From the NCBI GenBank assembly GCA_017626555.1, contig JAGAIM010000003.1, forward strand, positions 124,001-188,000: a DNA stretch of 64,000 nt, read 5' to 3'. The notes beneath the pieces were generated by a model. That model searched no databases, was not told where the DNA came from, and worked only from the letters and a program-made list of their open reading frames with translations. A program made the translations under genes and the position numbers. The DNA comes from Bacteroidales bacterium (GTDB lineage: Bacteria; Bacteroidota; Bacteroidia; Bacteroidales; UBA932). Of the stretch, positions 43,979 to 53,437 are shown piece after piece. How positions within the stretch are numbered: the stretch's first letter is position 1; each line of letters starts with the position of its first letter.

Positions 43979-45073
43979 ATGGAAAAGAACACTCTTTACA
44001 TCCTTATCAATTTCGCATATATCCTGATTTTCGGAATTCTGACGGGAGTAGTGACTATGCTCAATATGCCCCCGAAGGACGGTAGTCTGAAAAGTTACAG
44101 AAAATCAAGATATATATTAGGACTTGCTACAGGACTGATGACCTGCTACTGTGTATTCAGGCTCATCCTCCCGCAGCACCACGGAGATTTTATAGACTTC
44201 TGGATGCTCGTAGGCTTCACCTTGATTTTTTCCTGGCTTACCTACGTTTCGTTCCTATACCTTATTGAAAGTCCGAGATACAGAATAAAGCATTTCATCG
44301 TTGACGGACTTATACCGATTTCTCTTCTTCTGGCAGCAGGTATAACTGGTCTATTGATTCCTTCAATCCAAAACATCATAATAGTGGTATTCGGATGCAT
44401 CTACGGTCTGAAATGCGTCTGGATGCTCTATACCTGTATGAATGAATACCGGAAATGCGTAAAAGAAATAGAAAACTATTACGATGAAGGACCTGATATG
44501 AGATGGATGAGCGTCACACTGATTCTGTCTTTCATATTGTTTATAGCGACATTGGTTGTATTCTATATAGATTCATTGCAACTGGTCTATTATAGTCTTG
44601 TTCCATTCATCTATCTGTATATGGTATTCAAGACTGTAGGTTTCGCTACCAAGAAGATAGACAATATCAGAAAAAAGAATTTCTATCTTGAATCCAAACC
44701 AATACCTGAGAAAAAGGAAAAATCAAGAGATATCTCCGAAAAGATGAGACCCCTGGTGGAAAAATGGGTAAACGAGAAGAGATATTGCAGGGAAGGACTG
44801 AACATCAAGGAAGTGGCTATGGAGATGGGTACGAATCACAATTATCTCTCACAGTATATCAACAATGATCTGAATACCACTTTCCAGATATGGCTCAACA
44901 CATTAAGGATCGAAGAAAGCAAAATCCTCCTTACCTCAAAAGAAAGATTGTCAATCGAGGAAATAGGAATCAAGGTGGGAATACCTCAGAATTATAATTT
45001 TTCAAGATGGTTCAAACAACTCACCGAAATGACTCCTTTCCAATACAGGAGAACACATTCATCGAGAGAGTAA
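43979..45073 (+). CDS. membrane-anchored AraC-type regulator
   Basis: 364 residues. About six or seven hydrophobic helices fill residues 5-220. A charged linker (PIPEKKEKSRDISEKMRPLV) precedes an AraC-type DNA-binding domain (LNIKEVAMEMGTNHNYLSQY and ERLSIEEIGIKVGIPQNYNF, ending MTPFQYRRTH). Such proteins sense a signal at the membrane and bind DNA directly. It is divergent from the fimbrial operon with shared upstream DNA, so it likely controls it. Its last 15 bp overlap the convergent thioredoxin-like gene. Confidence 0.85.
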   Translation: MEKNTLYILINFAYILIFGILTGVVTMLNMPPKDGSLKSYRKSRYILGLATGLMTCYCVFRLILPQHHGDFIDFWMLVGFTLIFSWLTYVSFLYLIESPRYRIKHFIVDGLIPISLLLAAGITGLLIPSIQNIIIVVFGCIYGLKCVWMLYTCMNEYRKCVKEIENYYDEGPDMRWMSVTLILSFILFIATLVVFYIDSLQLVYYSLVPFIYLYMVFKTVGFATKKIDNIRKKNFYLESKPIPEKKEKSRDISEKMRPLVEKWVNEKRYCREGLNIKEVAMEMGTNHNYLSQYINNDLNTTFQIWLNTLRIEESKILLTSKERLSIEEIGIKVGIPQNYNFSRWFKQLTEMTPFQYRRTHSSRE

Positions 45074-46012
45074 TACGTTGAACAGACGATTTTCAGGGGC
45101 ATCCTTCAGGATGACCCTTTTTTCTTCATCAAGAAGATAAAGAGACGGTATGGCACGGACATTATAAAGTCTGTCATTACGGATTACGAGATCAGGATCG
45201 AATCCGTTGTACCATTCCTCAGGATATATCGGCATATAATCACGCCATCCCTGCAGATCCTCATCTATATAGATATTGAGGACTGCAAGTGTGCCGGAAG
45301 AAATCATCTGTGCTATCTTTGATTCTCCCTTAAGTACATTTATGATGTTCAGACAGGCATCACAGCCGGGATTGCTGAAAAACAGAAGCGTAAGAGGAGC
45401 CTTTATGCCGTGAAGAGTGTGCATACGTCCTCTTTTGTCAGCAAAGGTAAAATCAGCCGCCACCGTTCCTGTCCGGTTCAATGAAGTCATCCTTGCATCA
45501 TATTCATATTTACCCTTCATTTCAGGTGACAGTCCCGGATGCTCCGAAAGCCTGCTCACGAAAACATTATAATAATCCTCATTGCGGACCGGTGAATTGG
45601 GATCGTAGAAATATTTATATACCAGATCCGAAAATGATCTGAGCATATCGGAGATACTATCCTTGCTTCCGCAGGCCATAGCCCTGCCATAGAGCCTGGA
45701 AACGGCCTTTTCGGCCTTTGGGAAAGGAATCATATCCAGAACCGAGGTCCAGTCAGCGAATTTCTGTTCGACATCGCTTCTGCGGACTCCGCTCAAAAGA
45801 AGAGAATCGGAAGGATACTCTCTTGACGGATCCGTAATGGCATCCCAATAATGTTCTGCAACATATTCTGCCCTATCCAAGGGATTTTCCAACATCCCCG
45901 AAGGTGTACAATCAGGAAAAGGCAGAGCCTTGAACTGCTCTGCCTTCTTTCCGCTTACGCATCCTGCAGCAACAGCCACAAGAAACATAAATGCAATTAT
46001 TCTATTTCTCAT
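45059..46012 (-). CDS. DUF5106/thioredoxin-like lipoprotein
   Basis: 317 residues from ATG 46012 (MRNRIIAFMFLVAVAAGCVS); an upstream in-frame start at 46102 lies inside the Na/Pi gene and lacks a signal peptide. Lipobox VAAGC. Residues about 35-170 are helical (DUF5106-like). Residues about 175-317 form a thioredoxin fold with a CxxC-type site (FFSNPGCDACLNIINVL) and cis-Pro segment (VRAIPSLYLLD). Likely a surface or periplasmic thiol oxidoreductase. The ATG overlaps the upstream stop by 11 bp (ATGAGAAATAG), so translation is coupled to the Na/Pi cotransporter gene. Confidence 0.78.
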   Translation of the reverse strand: MRNRIIAFMFLVAVAAGCVSGKKAEQFKALPFPDCTPSGMLENPLDRAEYVAEHYWDAITDPSREYPSDSLLLSGVRRSDVEQKFADWTSVLDMIPFPKAEKAVSRLYGRAMACGSKDSISDMLRSFSDLVYKYFYDPNSPVRNEDYYNVFVSRLSEHPGLSPEMKGKYEYDARMTSLNRTGTVAADFTFADKRGRMHTLHGIKAPLTLLFFSNPGCDACLNIINVLKGESKIAQMISSGTLAVLNIYIDEDLQGWRDYMPIYPEEWYNGFDPDLVIRNDRLYNVRAIPSLYLLDEEKRVILKDAPENRLFNVLLSR

Positions 46013-47765
46013 ATTCAAATTTTCCCACAAGAGCCTGAGAAATATTGATGAGGAAGTCACCGATCTTCTCAAGTTCCGCAATAACATCCATAAAGTAAAC
46101 ACCGGTGAGATAGTTGTAACTGTTGCTCTCGATATTCACGATATGCTCCTCACGAAGATGATTTCTGCACTCGTTGATGTTGTACTCGGCATTCTCCGCA
46201 TTGGATATTTCTTTGAGATCAGGATTCTTCAGGTTCTCGATCATCACATCATAACCCTTCTGTACCAGATCCATAATCTTGTTCAGACGATCGAGGAGAG
46301 GCTTGTCGAATGTCTTGCCGTGAACGTTCTTTCTCTTGAGGATACGTCCGATTGCTTCTCCTGAGTCACCGAGGGACTCGAGTTCTCCGATTATCTTGTA
46401 CATAGACCTTATCGTGTCGGCTGCATCTTCGCTTATCTCATTCTTGCCCACCTCATTGAGATATGTAGCGATCTCGTACTCTATCCTGTCGGAAATTTCC
46501 TCATACTTTATGAGTTTTTCATTGATCTGGTCGAACTTGTCAGGATCCTGCTCATTTATAGCCTGACGTATGTAACCGAAGCCGTTGCGGCATATTTCTG
46601 CAAAATGGATGAGTTCCTGCTGAGCCTCTCTGAGAGAAAGTTCCGCAGTGTTGAGAGGACCTCCGGAGATAAATTTGAGCCTGAAAACTTCGGTCTCACC
46701 CTTAGGCTCCTTGACAAGCCATACCACAGCCTTCTCGATAAGAGGAACGAACCATATAAGAACAAATGTGTTGGTCACATTGAAGAGGGTGTGAAGCATT
46801 GCGATTCCGTAAAGAAGGGAATTCTTGTATATCTCCATTTCTGCAGGATCTGGCGCCATTCCGCTGTTTGCGATTGCTGCAAGTTGAGAACTGGCCTCAA
46901 CAGGATCATAGAATCCGAGGGAAACCATTATATGGCAGATCAGACTTACTATAGGTTTCAGCAGGCAAAGAACCCAGATAACTCCGATTATATTGAAAAT
47001 AGTATGCGCACGTGCCGCTCTTTTTGCTGATGTATTGGCAACTGAAGCCGCTATATTTGCTGTGATTGTAGTACCAATGTTCTCTCCAAGCACCATTGCA
47101 ACCGCAAGTTTGAAGTCGATCAGTCCGGAAGCCGCAAGAAGCATAGTTATGGCCATTGTGGCACTTGAAGCCTGAAGGACGATAGTCAGCACTGCTCCCG
47201 CGATGAGGAAAAGAAGCACAGAGCCGAATCCGAAACCGTTGATGCTGCCGAAGAAGTTCATCATTCCGGCCTGATAGTTGCCCAGAACCTCATTAGAACA
47301 ATCCTTCATAAATGTGAGACCGACATACATAATGGCGAATCCCATCATAAACTGACCGATATTCTTTACTGATGACTTCTTTGAAGAATGCATAACAAAA
47401 CCGAAGGCCATCATAGGGACAGCGAAAAGAGCAATGTTCACTGAGAATCCCAATGAAGTGATCCAGGCTGTCAGCGTCGTACCGATGTTGGCTCCCATAA
47501 TCACACCTATGGCGTTGCCAAGGGTAAGAAGTCCTGCGTTCACAAAACTTACCACCATAATGGTAGTGGCTGATGAAGACTGAACCAGGGCTGTAACAAC
47601 TGTTCCTGTAAGTACCCGTTTGAATGAATTGGAAGTCATTTTAGCCATAAAGGCTCTGAGACGGTCTCCTGCAGACTTCTGGAGACCTTCACTCATAAGT
47701 GCCATACCATAGAGGAACATTGCAAGTCCTCCAAGAACGGAAAGCACATTCAGAATAGTAGTCAT
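46002..47765 (-). CDS. Na/Pi cotransporter family protein with PhoU-like domain
   Basis: 587 residues. Two inverted transport repeats with QSSSATTIMVVSFVNAG (about 62-78) and QASSATMAITMLLAASG (about 198-214), each followed by a GANIGTT or GENIGTT loop. Residues about 370-580 form a soluble helical PhoU-like region (CRNGFGYIRQAINEQDPDKF, GELESLGDSGEAIGRILK). Imports or exports phosphate with sodium. Upstream region shared with the divergent 47862 gene. Confidence 0.92.
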   Translation of the reverse strand: MTTILNVLSVLGGLAMFLYGMALMSEGLQKSAGDRLRAFMAKMTSNSFKRVLTGTVVTALVQSSSATTIMVVSFVNAGLLTLGNAIGVIMGANIGTTLTAWITSLGFSVNIALFAVPMMAFGFVMHSSKKSSVKNIGQFMMGFAIMYVGLTFMKDCSNEVLGNYQAGMMNFFGSINGFGFGSVLLFLIAGAVLTIVLQASSATMAITMLLAASGLIDFKLAVAMVLGENIGTTITANIAASVANTSAKRAARAHTIFNIIGVIWVLCLLKPIVSLICHIMVSLGFYDPVEASSQLAAIANSGMAPDPAEMEIYKNSLLYGIAMLHTLFNVTNTFVLIWFVPLIEKAVVWLVKEPKGETEVFRLKFISGGPLNTAELSLREAQQELIHFAEICRNGFGYIRQAINEQDPDKFDQINEKLIKYEEISDRIEYEIATYLNEVGKNEISEDAADTIRSMYKIIGELESLGDSGEAIGRILKRKNVHGKTFDKPLLDRLNKIMDLVQKGYDVMIENLKNPDLKEISNAENAEYNINECRNHLREEHIVNIESNSYNYLTGVYFMDVIAELEKIGDFLINISQALVGKFEYEK

Positions 47766-47831
47766 AAGAATTACGGTTGTTTATTTGCTTGTAAAAATAG
47801 CCGAATAAGTCACAAAAATATAAAAAATAAT

Positions 47832-47839
47832 TAGATTTG
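47832..47839 (+). promoter_or_regulatory. -7 element of the outer-membrane protein gene
   Basis: TAGATTTG matches TAnnTTTG, 22 bp before ATG 47862. Confidence 0.45.
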
Positions 47840-47861
47840 TAATCGGTTTTCAGACAATAAG

Positions 47862-50800
47862 ATGAGATTTATAAAGAATATATTCGTATTTGCAGCCATC
47901 CTGATTCCTTTTATGGCTTCCGCACAATTCTATGTGACCGGAGACGATCCTGGAAGAGCGAAATGGTACTCCATAGAGACTGATAATTTCAAAGTCATAT
48001 ATCCTGAAGGAACGGATTCTCTGGCCAGGGTATATGCCGGAAAGATAGAAAGATACAGAATTCCTGTGTCGCTTACCAGCGGTTATGTGTCAGGAGAAGG
48101 TGACGGGAAAAAGATGCCTGTAGTGATGCACGCCTACAATGCTGCCAACGGTTCTGTAGCCTGGGCACCGAACAGAATGGATCTGTTCACCATTCCGTCA
48201 GCATACGATCCTGAACCTATGCCTTGGACAACTATGCTTTCGGTACACGAATCACGTCATATAACCCAGATGCAGTTCGGTATGACCAAGGCTCAGAAGC
48301 CTTTCACCTGGGTTTTCGGACAGATGTGGAACATTCTTGTCTCATTGGTATATCCTGGCATATCAAATATGGAAGGAGATGCTGTCGTCACCGAAACAGC
48401 CTGGACTCCTTCAGGAAGAGGACGTACAGCGGATTTTCTCAACTATTATTGGGTGGCATTCGATAATGGGGATTTCAGAAGTTGGGACAAATGGAGATTC
48501 GTATCACAGGTCAATAATGCTCCTGACTATTATTCCTTGGGATACCTGACTGTAGGAGGATTCCGCTACCTGTATGATTGTCCGGAGTTTATGAACGAAG
48601 GATATCATCTTGCAGCACGCCGCCCGTACAACCTTGGAGCATTCTACACCACGACGCGCAGACTCACAGGCAAGAAATTCAATGATGCCTTTATGGAAGT
48701 GTGCGATACGATATATACTCTTTGGAAAGAGGATGCAGAAGCCAGAAAGCCATACATTACTTCCGAACCTGTCACAAAAGAACCACGTACATATACCGAC
48801 TACGTCAACAATCTGGCTGTCGGCTCTGATATTTATGCCATAAAGAAAGGACACACTGATGTTCCGACACTGGTGAGAATCGACAGCACCGGACGCGAAC
48901 ATAAGGTAAGCCGATTTGCATACGATGCCGGACGACTTCAGTGGTCACCATATTTCAAGAGAATATATTGGAGTGAGACAAGCAGTGATGAAAGATGGAC
49001 TCTGGAAAGCCGGTCAAAGATAAGATATATTGAAGAAGGTTATGCAGGAAAGCACACCCTCAAAAACGGTAATCTTCTTCATAATCCCTCTCCGACACAG
49101 TCACAGGCACATATTGCAGCAATAAGATATGAAATCGGCGGACGGTCGTCACTCGACATTCTGAGCGGGATAACCGGCAAGGAAATAATTTCTTTTGCAG
49201 CGCCCGACAGTCTCCAATTGATAGAAAGCGTATGGCTCGGCAACGACGTATATGCGACTGCTGTTTCCGATAACGGATATGGAATATATCGTATCCTGCT
49301 CAACGATTCCATCGAAGCGGAAAGCGGATGGGAAAGGATTCTTGCACCTCAACCGGTGAAGATAAAGGATTTTTCAGTCTATGGTGATGAACTTATATTC
49401 ACTTGCGACAGAACAGGAGTGAATGAACTCTACCATCTGGATCCTGCAACAGGAGAACTCCGTCAGAAGACTTCCACAAGATATGGAGCATCAGATTTCC
49501 AGTACAACGGGGAATGGCTCTACTATTCGTCACAGACTATGAAAGGAATGAGAATGTTCCGCACTCCAACGGACTCTCTCATCAACAGGAAAGTGGATTT
49601 CAGAGATCTTCATCACTATCATATCGCAGAGGCTGTTACAGCACAGGAAAAGGCCATTGCAGAAGAAAGAAACGTGACTGCCGATATAGATGTCAATATT
49701 TCCGAACCTGAAAGATACCGCAAACTTCCTCATATATTCAATGTACATTCGTGGGCTCCGGTGTATGTGAATGTTGACAATATTATGAATATGTCATTCG
49801 ACAGGATATGGCAGGCGACATCTCTCGGAGCGACAGGAATATTCCAGAACAGACTTTCCACAGCCAGAGGAGAATTCGGATATTCTGCACATAAAGACCC
49901 GTACAATCCTTCCAAATGGAGGCATTCAGGCCACGCAAAGATCACATATTCAGGACTTTACCCCGTAATTGAGGCATCTGTCAACTTCAATGACAGAGCG
50001 GCACGTCAATTCAATGCGTACGCTTATATCTACCCCGACGGAAACGCTACTATGGAAATATCTTCAAGAGAACTTCCTTCGCCTTATATCGAAGGTATCC
50101 TTTCGGCATATATTCCATTCAGTTTTTCTTCAGGAGGATGGTATAAAGGTATAATCCCGAGGATATCATACAGAATAGGAAACGATAAGTTCAACACCGC
50201 ACTCACGGTAATGGAACTTGAAGAACATAATTCTCTCGGTGAAGACGGAGAATATTCCACTACATATAATCCTGTATATATAGGACAGAAAAAAGGAGAA
50301 AACACCTTCAGACATAGTCTTACAGGCTCTCTCAGGGCATATACTATGCTAGGCACGGCAAATTCCGCCGTATATCCTAAATGGGGTATAGGAGCGGAAG
50401 CAGGAGCATCAGGAAGCATTGAAAGCAAGAGTTATTTTTCTCCGATGGGATATTTATACATATATGGATATATCCCTGGAATTATTGGAGAACAAGGTAT
50501 GAAACTGACTATGATGACCCAGCAGAAACTGAAGTCCGATGCCGTTTTCGGCCAGACAATAGTGAGCATTATGCCTCGAGGACTTTCCTCCAATGCTTCG
50601 CTTTCCAACTGGTTGTCGATAAGAAACTCTTCAATCACTAAACTGACAGTTGATTATGCAGTGCCTATATTCATCGGAGATGTATCCATCGGAGGAAGTA
50701 TGTTCTCGATCAAGAGACTTGTGATTACCCCTCATTTCGACTACACAGCCTTAGCAGACAAGGGATTATGGTCTGCAGGCGGAAGTATCGTGCTGGATAT

Positions 50801-50948
50801 GCACAGTATCCTTACTTTGGAATGGCCTTGCTCGTTCGGAGTTACAATGTCCTGCAACGGAGGATCTGCCCGAAACAGCATTATGGCTGACAGCGGAATC
50901 AACATAGACCCCTTCTTCGTCGGTCCAACTTTCAATGTAACATTCTAA
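47862..50948 (+). CDS. outer-membrane protein: HExxH peptidase-like domain, beta-propeller, beta-barrel
   Basis: 1028 residues with signal peptide (MRFIKNIFVFAAILIPFMAS). Residues about 30-290 contain HESRH (His129, Glu130, His133) and, 38-45 residues later, EGDAVVTETAW (Glu171 and Glu178). This spacing fits a gluzincin zinc peptidase (HExxH plus downstream Glu). Residues about 300-620 carry propeller-like repeats (RLQWSPYFKRIYWSETSSDE, ELIFTCDRTGVNELYHLDPA). Residues about 640-1028 look like a beta-barrel ending in Phe (FFVGPTFNVTF), with many alternating aromatic strands. I do not recognise a named family. Likely a surface barrel with an extracellular or periplasmic hydrolase-like part. The CpXC gene follows after 11 bp. 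Confidence 0.7.
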   Translation: MRFIKNIFVFAAILIPFMASAQFYVTGDDPGRAKWYSIETDNFKVIYPEGTDSLARVYAGKIERYRIPVSLTSGYVSGEGDGKKMPVVMHAYNAANGSVAWAPNRMDLFTIPSAYDPEPMPWTTMLSVHESRHITQMQFGMTKAQKPFTWVFGQMWNILVSLVYPGISNMEGDAVVTETAWTPSGRGRTADFLNYYWVAFDNGDFRSWDKWRFVSQVNNAPDYYSLGYLTVGGFRYLYDCPEFMNEGYHLAARRPYNLGAFYTTTRRLTGKKFNDAFMEVCDTIYTLWKEDAEARKPYITSEPVTKEPRTYTDYVNNLAVGSDIYAIKKGHTDVPTLVRIDSTGREHKVSRFAYDAGRLQWSPYFKRIYWSETSSDERWTLESRSKIRYIEEGYAGKHTLKNGNLLHNPSPTQSQAHIAAIRYEIGGRSSLDILSGITGKEIISFAAPDSLQLIESVWLGNDVYATAVSDNGYGIYRILLNDSIEAESGWERILAPQPVKIKDFSVYGDELIFTCDRTGVNELYHLDPATGELRQKTSTRYGASDFQYNGEWLYYSSQTMKGMRMFRTPTDSLINRKVDFRDLHHYHIAEAVTAQEKAIAEERNVTADIDVNISEPERYRKLPHIFNVHSWAPVYVNVDNIMNMSFDRIWQATSLGATGIFQNRLSTARGEFGYSAHKDPYNPSKWRHSGHAKITYSGLYPVIEASVNFNDRAARQFNAYAYIYPDGNATMEISSRELPSPYIEGILSAYIPFSFSSGGWYKGIIPRISYRIGNDKFNTALTVMELEEHNSLGEDGEYSTTYNPVYIGQKKGENTFRHSLTGSLRAYTMLGTANSAVYPKWGIGAEAGASGSIESKSYFSPMGYLYIYGYIPGIIGEQGMKLTMMTQQKLKSDAVFGQTIVSIMPRGLSSNASLSNWLSIRNSSITKLTVDYAVPIFIGDVSIGGSMFSIKRLVITPHFDYTALADKGLWSAGGSIVLDMHSILTLEWPCSFGVTMSCNGGSARNSIMADSGINIDPFFVGPTFNVTF

Positions 50949-50959
50949 CAATCAGATAT

Positions 50960-51622
50960 ATGTCAATAATAAATGAAGCGCTGGCACCCTGCAGCAAATG
51001 CGGACAGCAACACAAGGTCATAGTATATAAAAGTATAAATATATCAGACAACCCGGAACTCAAGGCAAAAGTTGCGGACGGGTCGCTTTTTCTTTGGGAA
51101 TGCCCTCACTGCGGCCAGATGAATCTGGCAAAATACGAAACACTTTATCACGATCCTGAAGGTAAACTGATGGTGTGGCTCATTCCTGCAGGAGAAATAT
51201 CGGAGGCACAGATGCAGGCAATAACGATGCACACAAAGGCTATGGGTGGATATACTCTCAGACGTGTCAACGATATGGGAACACTTATGGAAAAAGTGCT
51301 TGTAGCGGAAGCCGGTCTGGATGATATCGTTCTGGAAATGTGCAAATACGTTACAAAATTGGAAATGCTGCAGAAAAGCGTACCTGCCGAACAGAAAGAT
51401 GAATTTATGGCTTCCACTTTCCATTTCTACCGCTGTGAAGGAGAAGGGGACGAACGGATTATTACATTTATGTATGCACTTGATGGTCAGATGCTTGGAG
51501 TAAATATAGGATGGAATGTATATCAGGACTGTGCCGGCATCCTCGATCGCAACCCACAGATCCGTCCCGAAGAAGGTTTTGCAAAGATAGACGCCGAATG
51601 GCTCGCCTCGAAGATGGCGTAA
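50960..51622 (+). CDS. CpXC domain protein
   Basis: 220 residues. Two CxxC knuckles (CSKCGQQH at 11-14 and CPHCGQMN at about 48-51) make a zinc ribbon typical of CpXC domains. The rest is a mixed alpha/beta region (KLMVWLIPAGEISEAQMQAI, VLVAEAGLDDIVLEMCKYVT). No signal peptide, so cytoplasmic. Only 11 bp after the outer-membrane protein gene, so co-transcribed. Function of the family is not known. Confidence 0.8.
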   Translation: MSIINEALAPCSKCGQQHKVIVYKSINISDNPELKAKVADGSLFLWECPHCGQMNLAKYETLYHDPEGKLMVWLIPAGEISEAQMQAITMHTKAMGGYTLRRVNDMGTLMEKVLVAEAGLDDIVLEMCKYVTKLEMLQKSVPAEQKDEFMASTFHFYRCEGEGDERIITFMYALDGQMLGVNIGWNVYQDCAGILDRNPQIRPEEGFAKIDAEWLASKMA

Positions 51623-51644
51623 GTTATTCTAAAAGGGCAAGAGT

Positions 51645-51665
51645 AGAATGGTATGATGCCATTCT
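51645..51665. terminator. weak hairpin after the CpXC gene
   Basis: 7-bp stem AGAATGG/CCATTCT with 7-base loop, 22 bp past the stop. No strong U-run. Confidence 0.35.
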
Positions 51666-51720
51666 CTATACATATAAATGTAACAAAAAGGGTATATGAC
51701 AAAATAGAGCCGTAAGCATA

Positions 51721-51957
51721 TTATATATCTTTTGGTGACACTAATTTCAGTTGGTTACATTTTGTAACCGACTCATTGCCTTCCTTTATGAGCCTATGTT
51801 TCAATACTTTCCAATAGTTCTTTGCAAGATCATAGTCATCTTGATCTGTAAGAACAGCGCATACATCAACAATTGAAAAGAACCACTCCTGCTTCTCCTC
51901 ATCCCACATCGTGCGAACTTTCTTCTGTTCAAAGATATGTATATTTTCCAACTCCAT
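51721..51957 (-). pseudogene. truncated Bro-N/antirepressor-like fragment
   Basis: 78 residues (MELENIHIFEQKKVRTMWDE ... NYWKVLKHRLIKEGNESV) matching the start of BRO-N domain proteins, which are phage antirepressor-like. Typical members continue well beyond the QLKL segment, but here a TAA ends the frame at SPKDI. Likely a relic, although a short DNA-binding product is possible. It lies about 200 bp from a tRNA 3' fragment, which supports origin from an integrated element. Confidence 0.65.
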
Positions 51958-52054
51958 AGACCATCAGTTGTTTTCTACAAATTTATGCGATTCTTCCTCA
52001 ATTGGCAAATAATAATCAGTTCGTTTCATTATAAAAAGCTCCGATAAAACACTG

Positions 52055-52098
52055 ACATAAACCCCGAAAGTTTTTTGTCTAACTTTCGGGGTTTATGT
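52055..52098. terminator. strong terminator hairpin
   Basis: Perfect 18-bp inverted repeat (52055-52072 with 52081-52098), 8-base T-rich loop, about 95 bp downstream of the galK stop on the minus strand. Confidence 0.8.
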
Positions 52099-52153
52099 TA
52101 TGCTTATTATCAAGCTTTTGTAAAATGGGGCAATCTTTAAAAACTGCCCATTG

Positions 52154-52174
52154 TGCTCCGGAGGGGAATCGAAC
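52154..52174 (-). other. 3' fragment of a tRNA gene (probable attachment-site scar)
   Basis: On the minus strand GTTCGATTCCCCTCCGGAGC followed by A has the T-loop, T-stem 3' side, acceptor 3' side and discriminator of a tRNA. The 5' T-stem side (CATAG) does not pair with CCCCT and no upstream arms are visible, so it is not a functional tRNA. Such 3' ends remain where integrases use tRNA genes as targets. Confidence 0.55.
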
Positions 52175-52192
52175 TATGTCAGTTACGCAATA

Positions 52193-53329
52193 TTATGCAA
52201 GTCTGCGGGCTCCGTCGCTGATCACTACAGGGATTTCAACCGGCTCGTGACCATACTTTTCTGCAAATGATGCCTTAGCCTTTGCTATGAATGCATCGTA
52301 AAGTTCAGCCTTGACGAGGTTGATGGTACAGCCGCCGAAGCCGCCTCCCATAATACGGGAACCTGTCACGCCGCATTCCTGAGCCACTTCAGCGAGGAAA
52401 TCAAGTTCTTCGCAAGACACTTCATAGTCCTTGGACATTCCCCAGTGAGTCTCATACATACGGGCTCCGACTGTCTCATAATCTCCCTTTTCAAGAGCGT
52501 CACATACGTCGAGAACTCTCTTCTCCTCACCGATCACATAACGTGCGCGGAGATAATCTTCCTCAGATATCTGATCCTTGATCGCTTCAAGTTGATCCAT
52601 TGTTGCACCGCGGAGGAACTCCTGGCCGAGAACCTTGGCTACCCTTTCGCAGGATGCACGGCGGTCGTTGTATGGTGAACCTACGAGTTCGTGCTTTACA
52701 AGTGAATTGAGAAGTACAAGTTTGTAGCCGTGCTGTTCAGGATCGAACGGGAAGTATTCGAATTCCATAGAACGGCAGTCAAGACGCATAAGATTGCCTG
52801 CTTTGCCGAATACGGAAGCGAACTGATCCATTATACCGCACTTCACTCCGCAGTAGTTGTGCTCTGTGCTCTGACCGATGCGGGCAAGTTCGAATTTGTC
52901 GATGCCAAGGTTGAAAAGTTCGTTGAGAGCGAATGCAAAAGTGCTCTCAAGGGCTGCAGAAGAGGACATTCCTGCTCCGAGAGGAACATCACCTGCAAAT
53001 ACTGTATTGAATCCTCCTATCACTCCTCCCCTCTTCTGGATCTCGCGGCATACACCGAAGATATATCGTGCCCAAGCCTGTACCGGAGCATCTTCTTCAT
53101 TCAGACCGAACTCGCAATATTCGTCAAGATCAAGCGCGAAAGCACGGACTGTCTGGGTTCCGTTAAGTTTGATTTCAGCAATCATTCCCTTGTCAATAGC
53201 GCCCGGGAATACGAATCCACCATTATAGTCGGTATGCTCACCGATAAGGTTGATACGTCCTGCTGACGCAAAGAAATCACCCTCAGTCTGATAGAGAGTC
53301 TGGAATTTTTCAGCAATTCTGGTTTTCAT
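52193..53329 (-). CDS. galK: galactokinase
   Basis: 378 residues from ATG 53329 (MKTRIAEKFQTLYQTEGDFF); the longer frame to 53395 overlaps the promoter region. Phosphorylates galactose at C1 (Leloir pathway). GHMP motifs: galactokinase signature GRINLIGEHTDYNGGFVFPG, ATP loop PLGAGMSSSAALESTFAF, and GSRIMGGGFGGCTINLV near the C-terminus. No galT is adjacent. Own promoter at 53403-53432. Confidence 0.97.
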   Translation of the reverse strand: MKTRIAEKFQTLYQTEGDFFASAGRINLIGEHTDYNGGFVFPGAIDKGMIAEIKLNGTQTVRAFALDLDEYCEFGLNEEDAPVQAWARYIFGVCREIQKRGGVIGGFNTVFAGDVPLGAGMSSSAALESTFAFALNELFNLGIDKFELARIGQSTEHNYCGVKCGIMDQFASVFGKAGNLMRLDCRSMEFEYFPFDPEQHGYKLVLLNSLVKHELVGSPYNDRRASCERVAKVLGQEFLRGATMDQLEAIKDQISEEDYLRARYVIGEEKRVLDVCDALEKGDYETVGARMYETHWGMSKDYEVSCEELDFLAEVAQECGVTGSRIMGGGFGGCTINLVKAELYDAFIAKAKASFAEKYGHEPVEIPVVISDGARRLA

Positions 53330-53402
53330 ATTTTTATATTTAATGTCATTAATTTCTGTGGAGGTCGATTGATATTCTTGAAATGTGGGTATCAAAATCT
53401 GT

Positions 53403-53432
53403 CAAATATAGCAATATCAATTGACAAAACAA
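53403..53432 (-). promoter_or_regulatory. promoter of galK
   Basis: Minus strand TATATTTG (53403-53410) with TTG (53430-53432) 19 bp upstream. The start site would be near 53396, so the leader is about 65 bases, consistent with ATG 53329 as start. Confidence 0.6.
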
Positions 53433-53437
53433 TGAAT

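Noticed and set aside
52154-52174. A functional tRNA gene
   Set aside because: Only the T-loop and acceptor 3' side are present; the other arms are missing.
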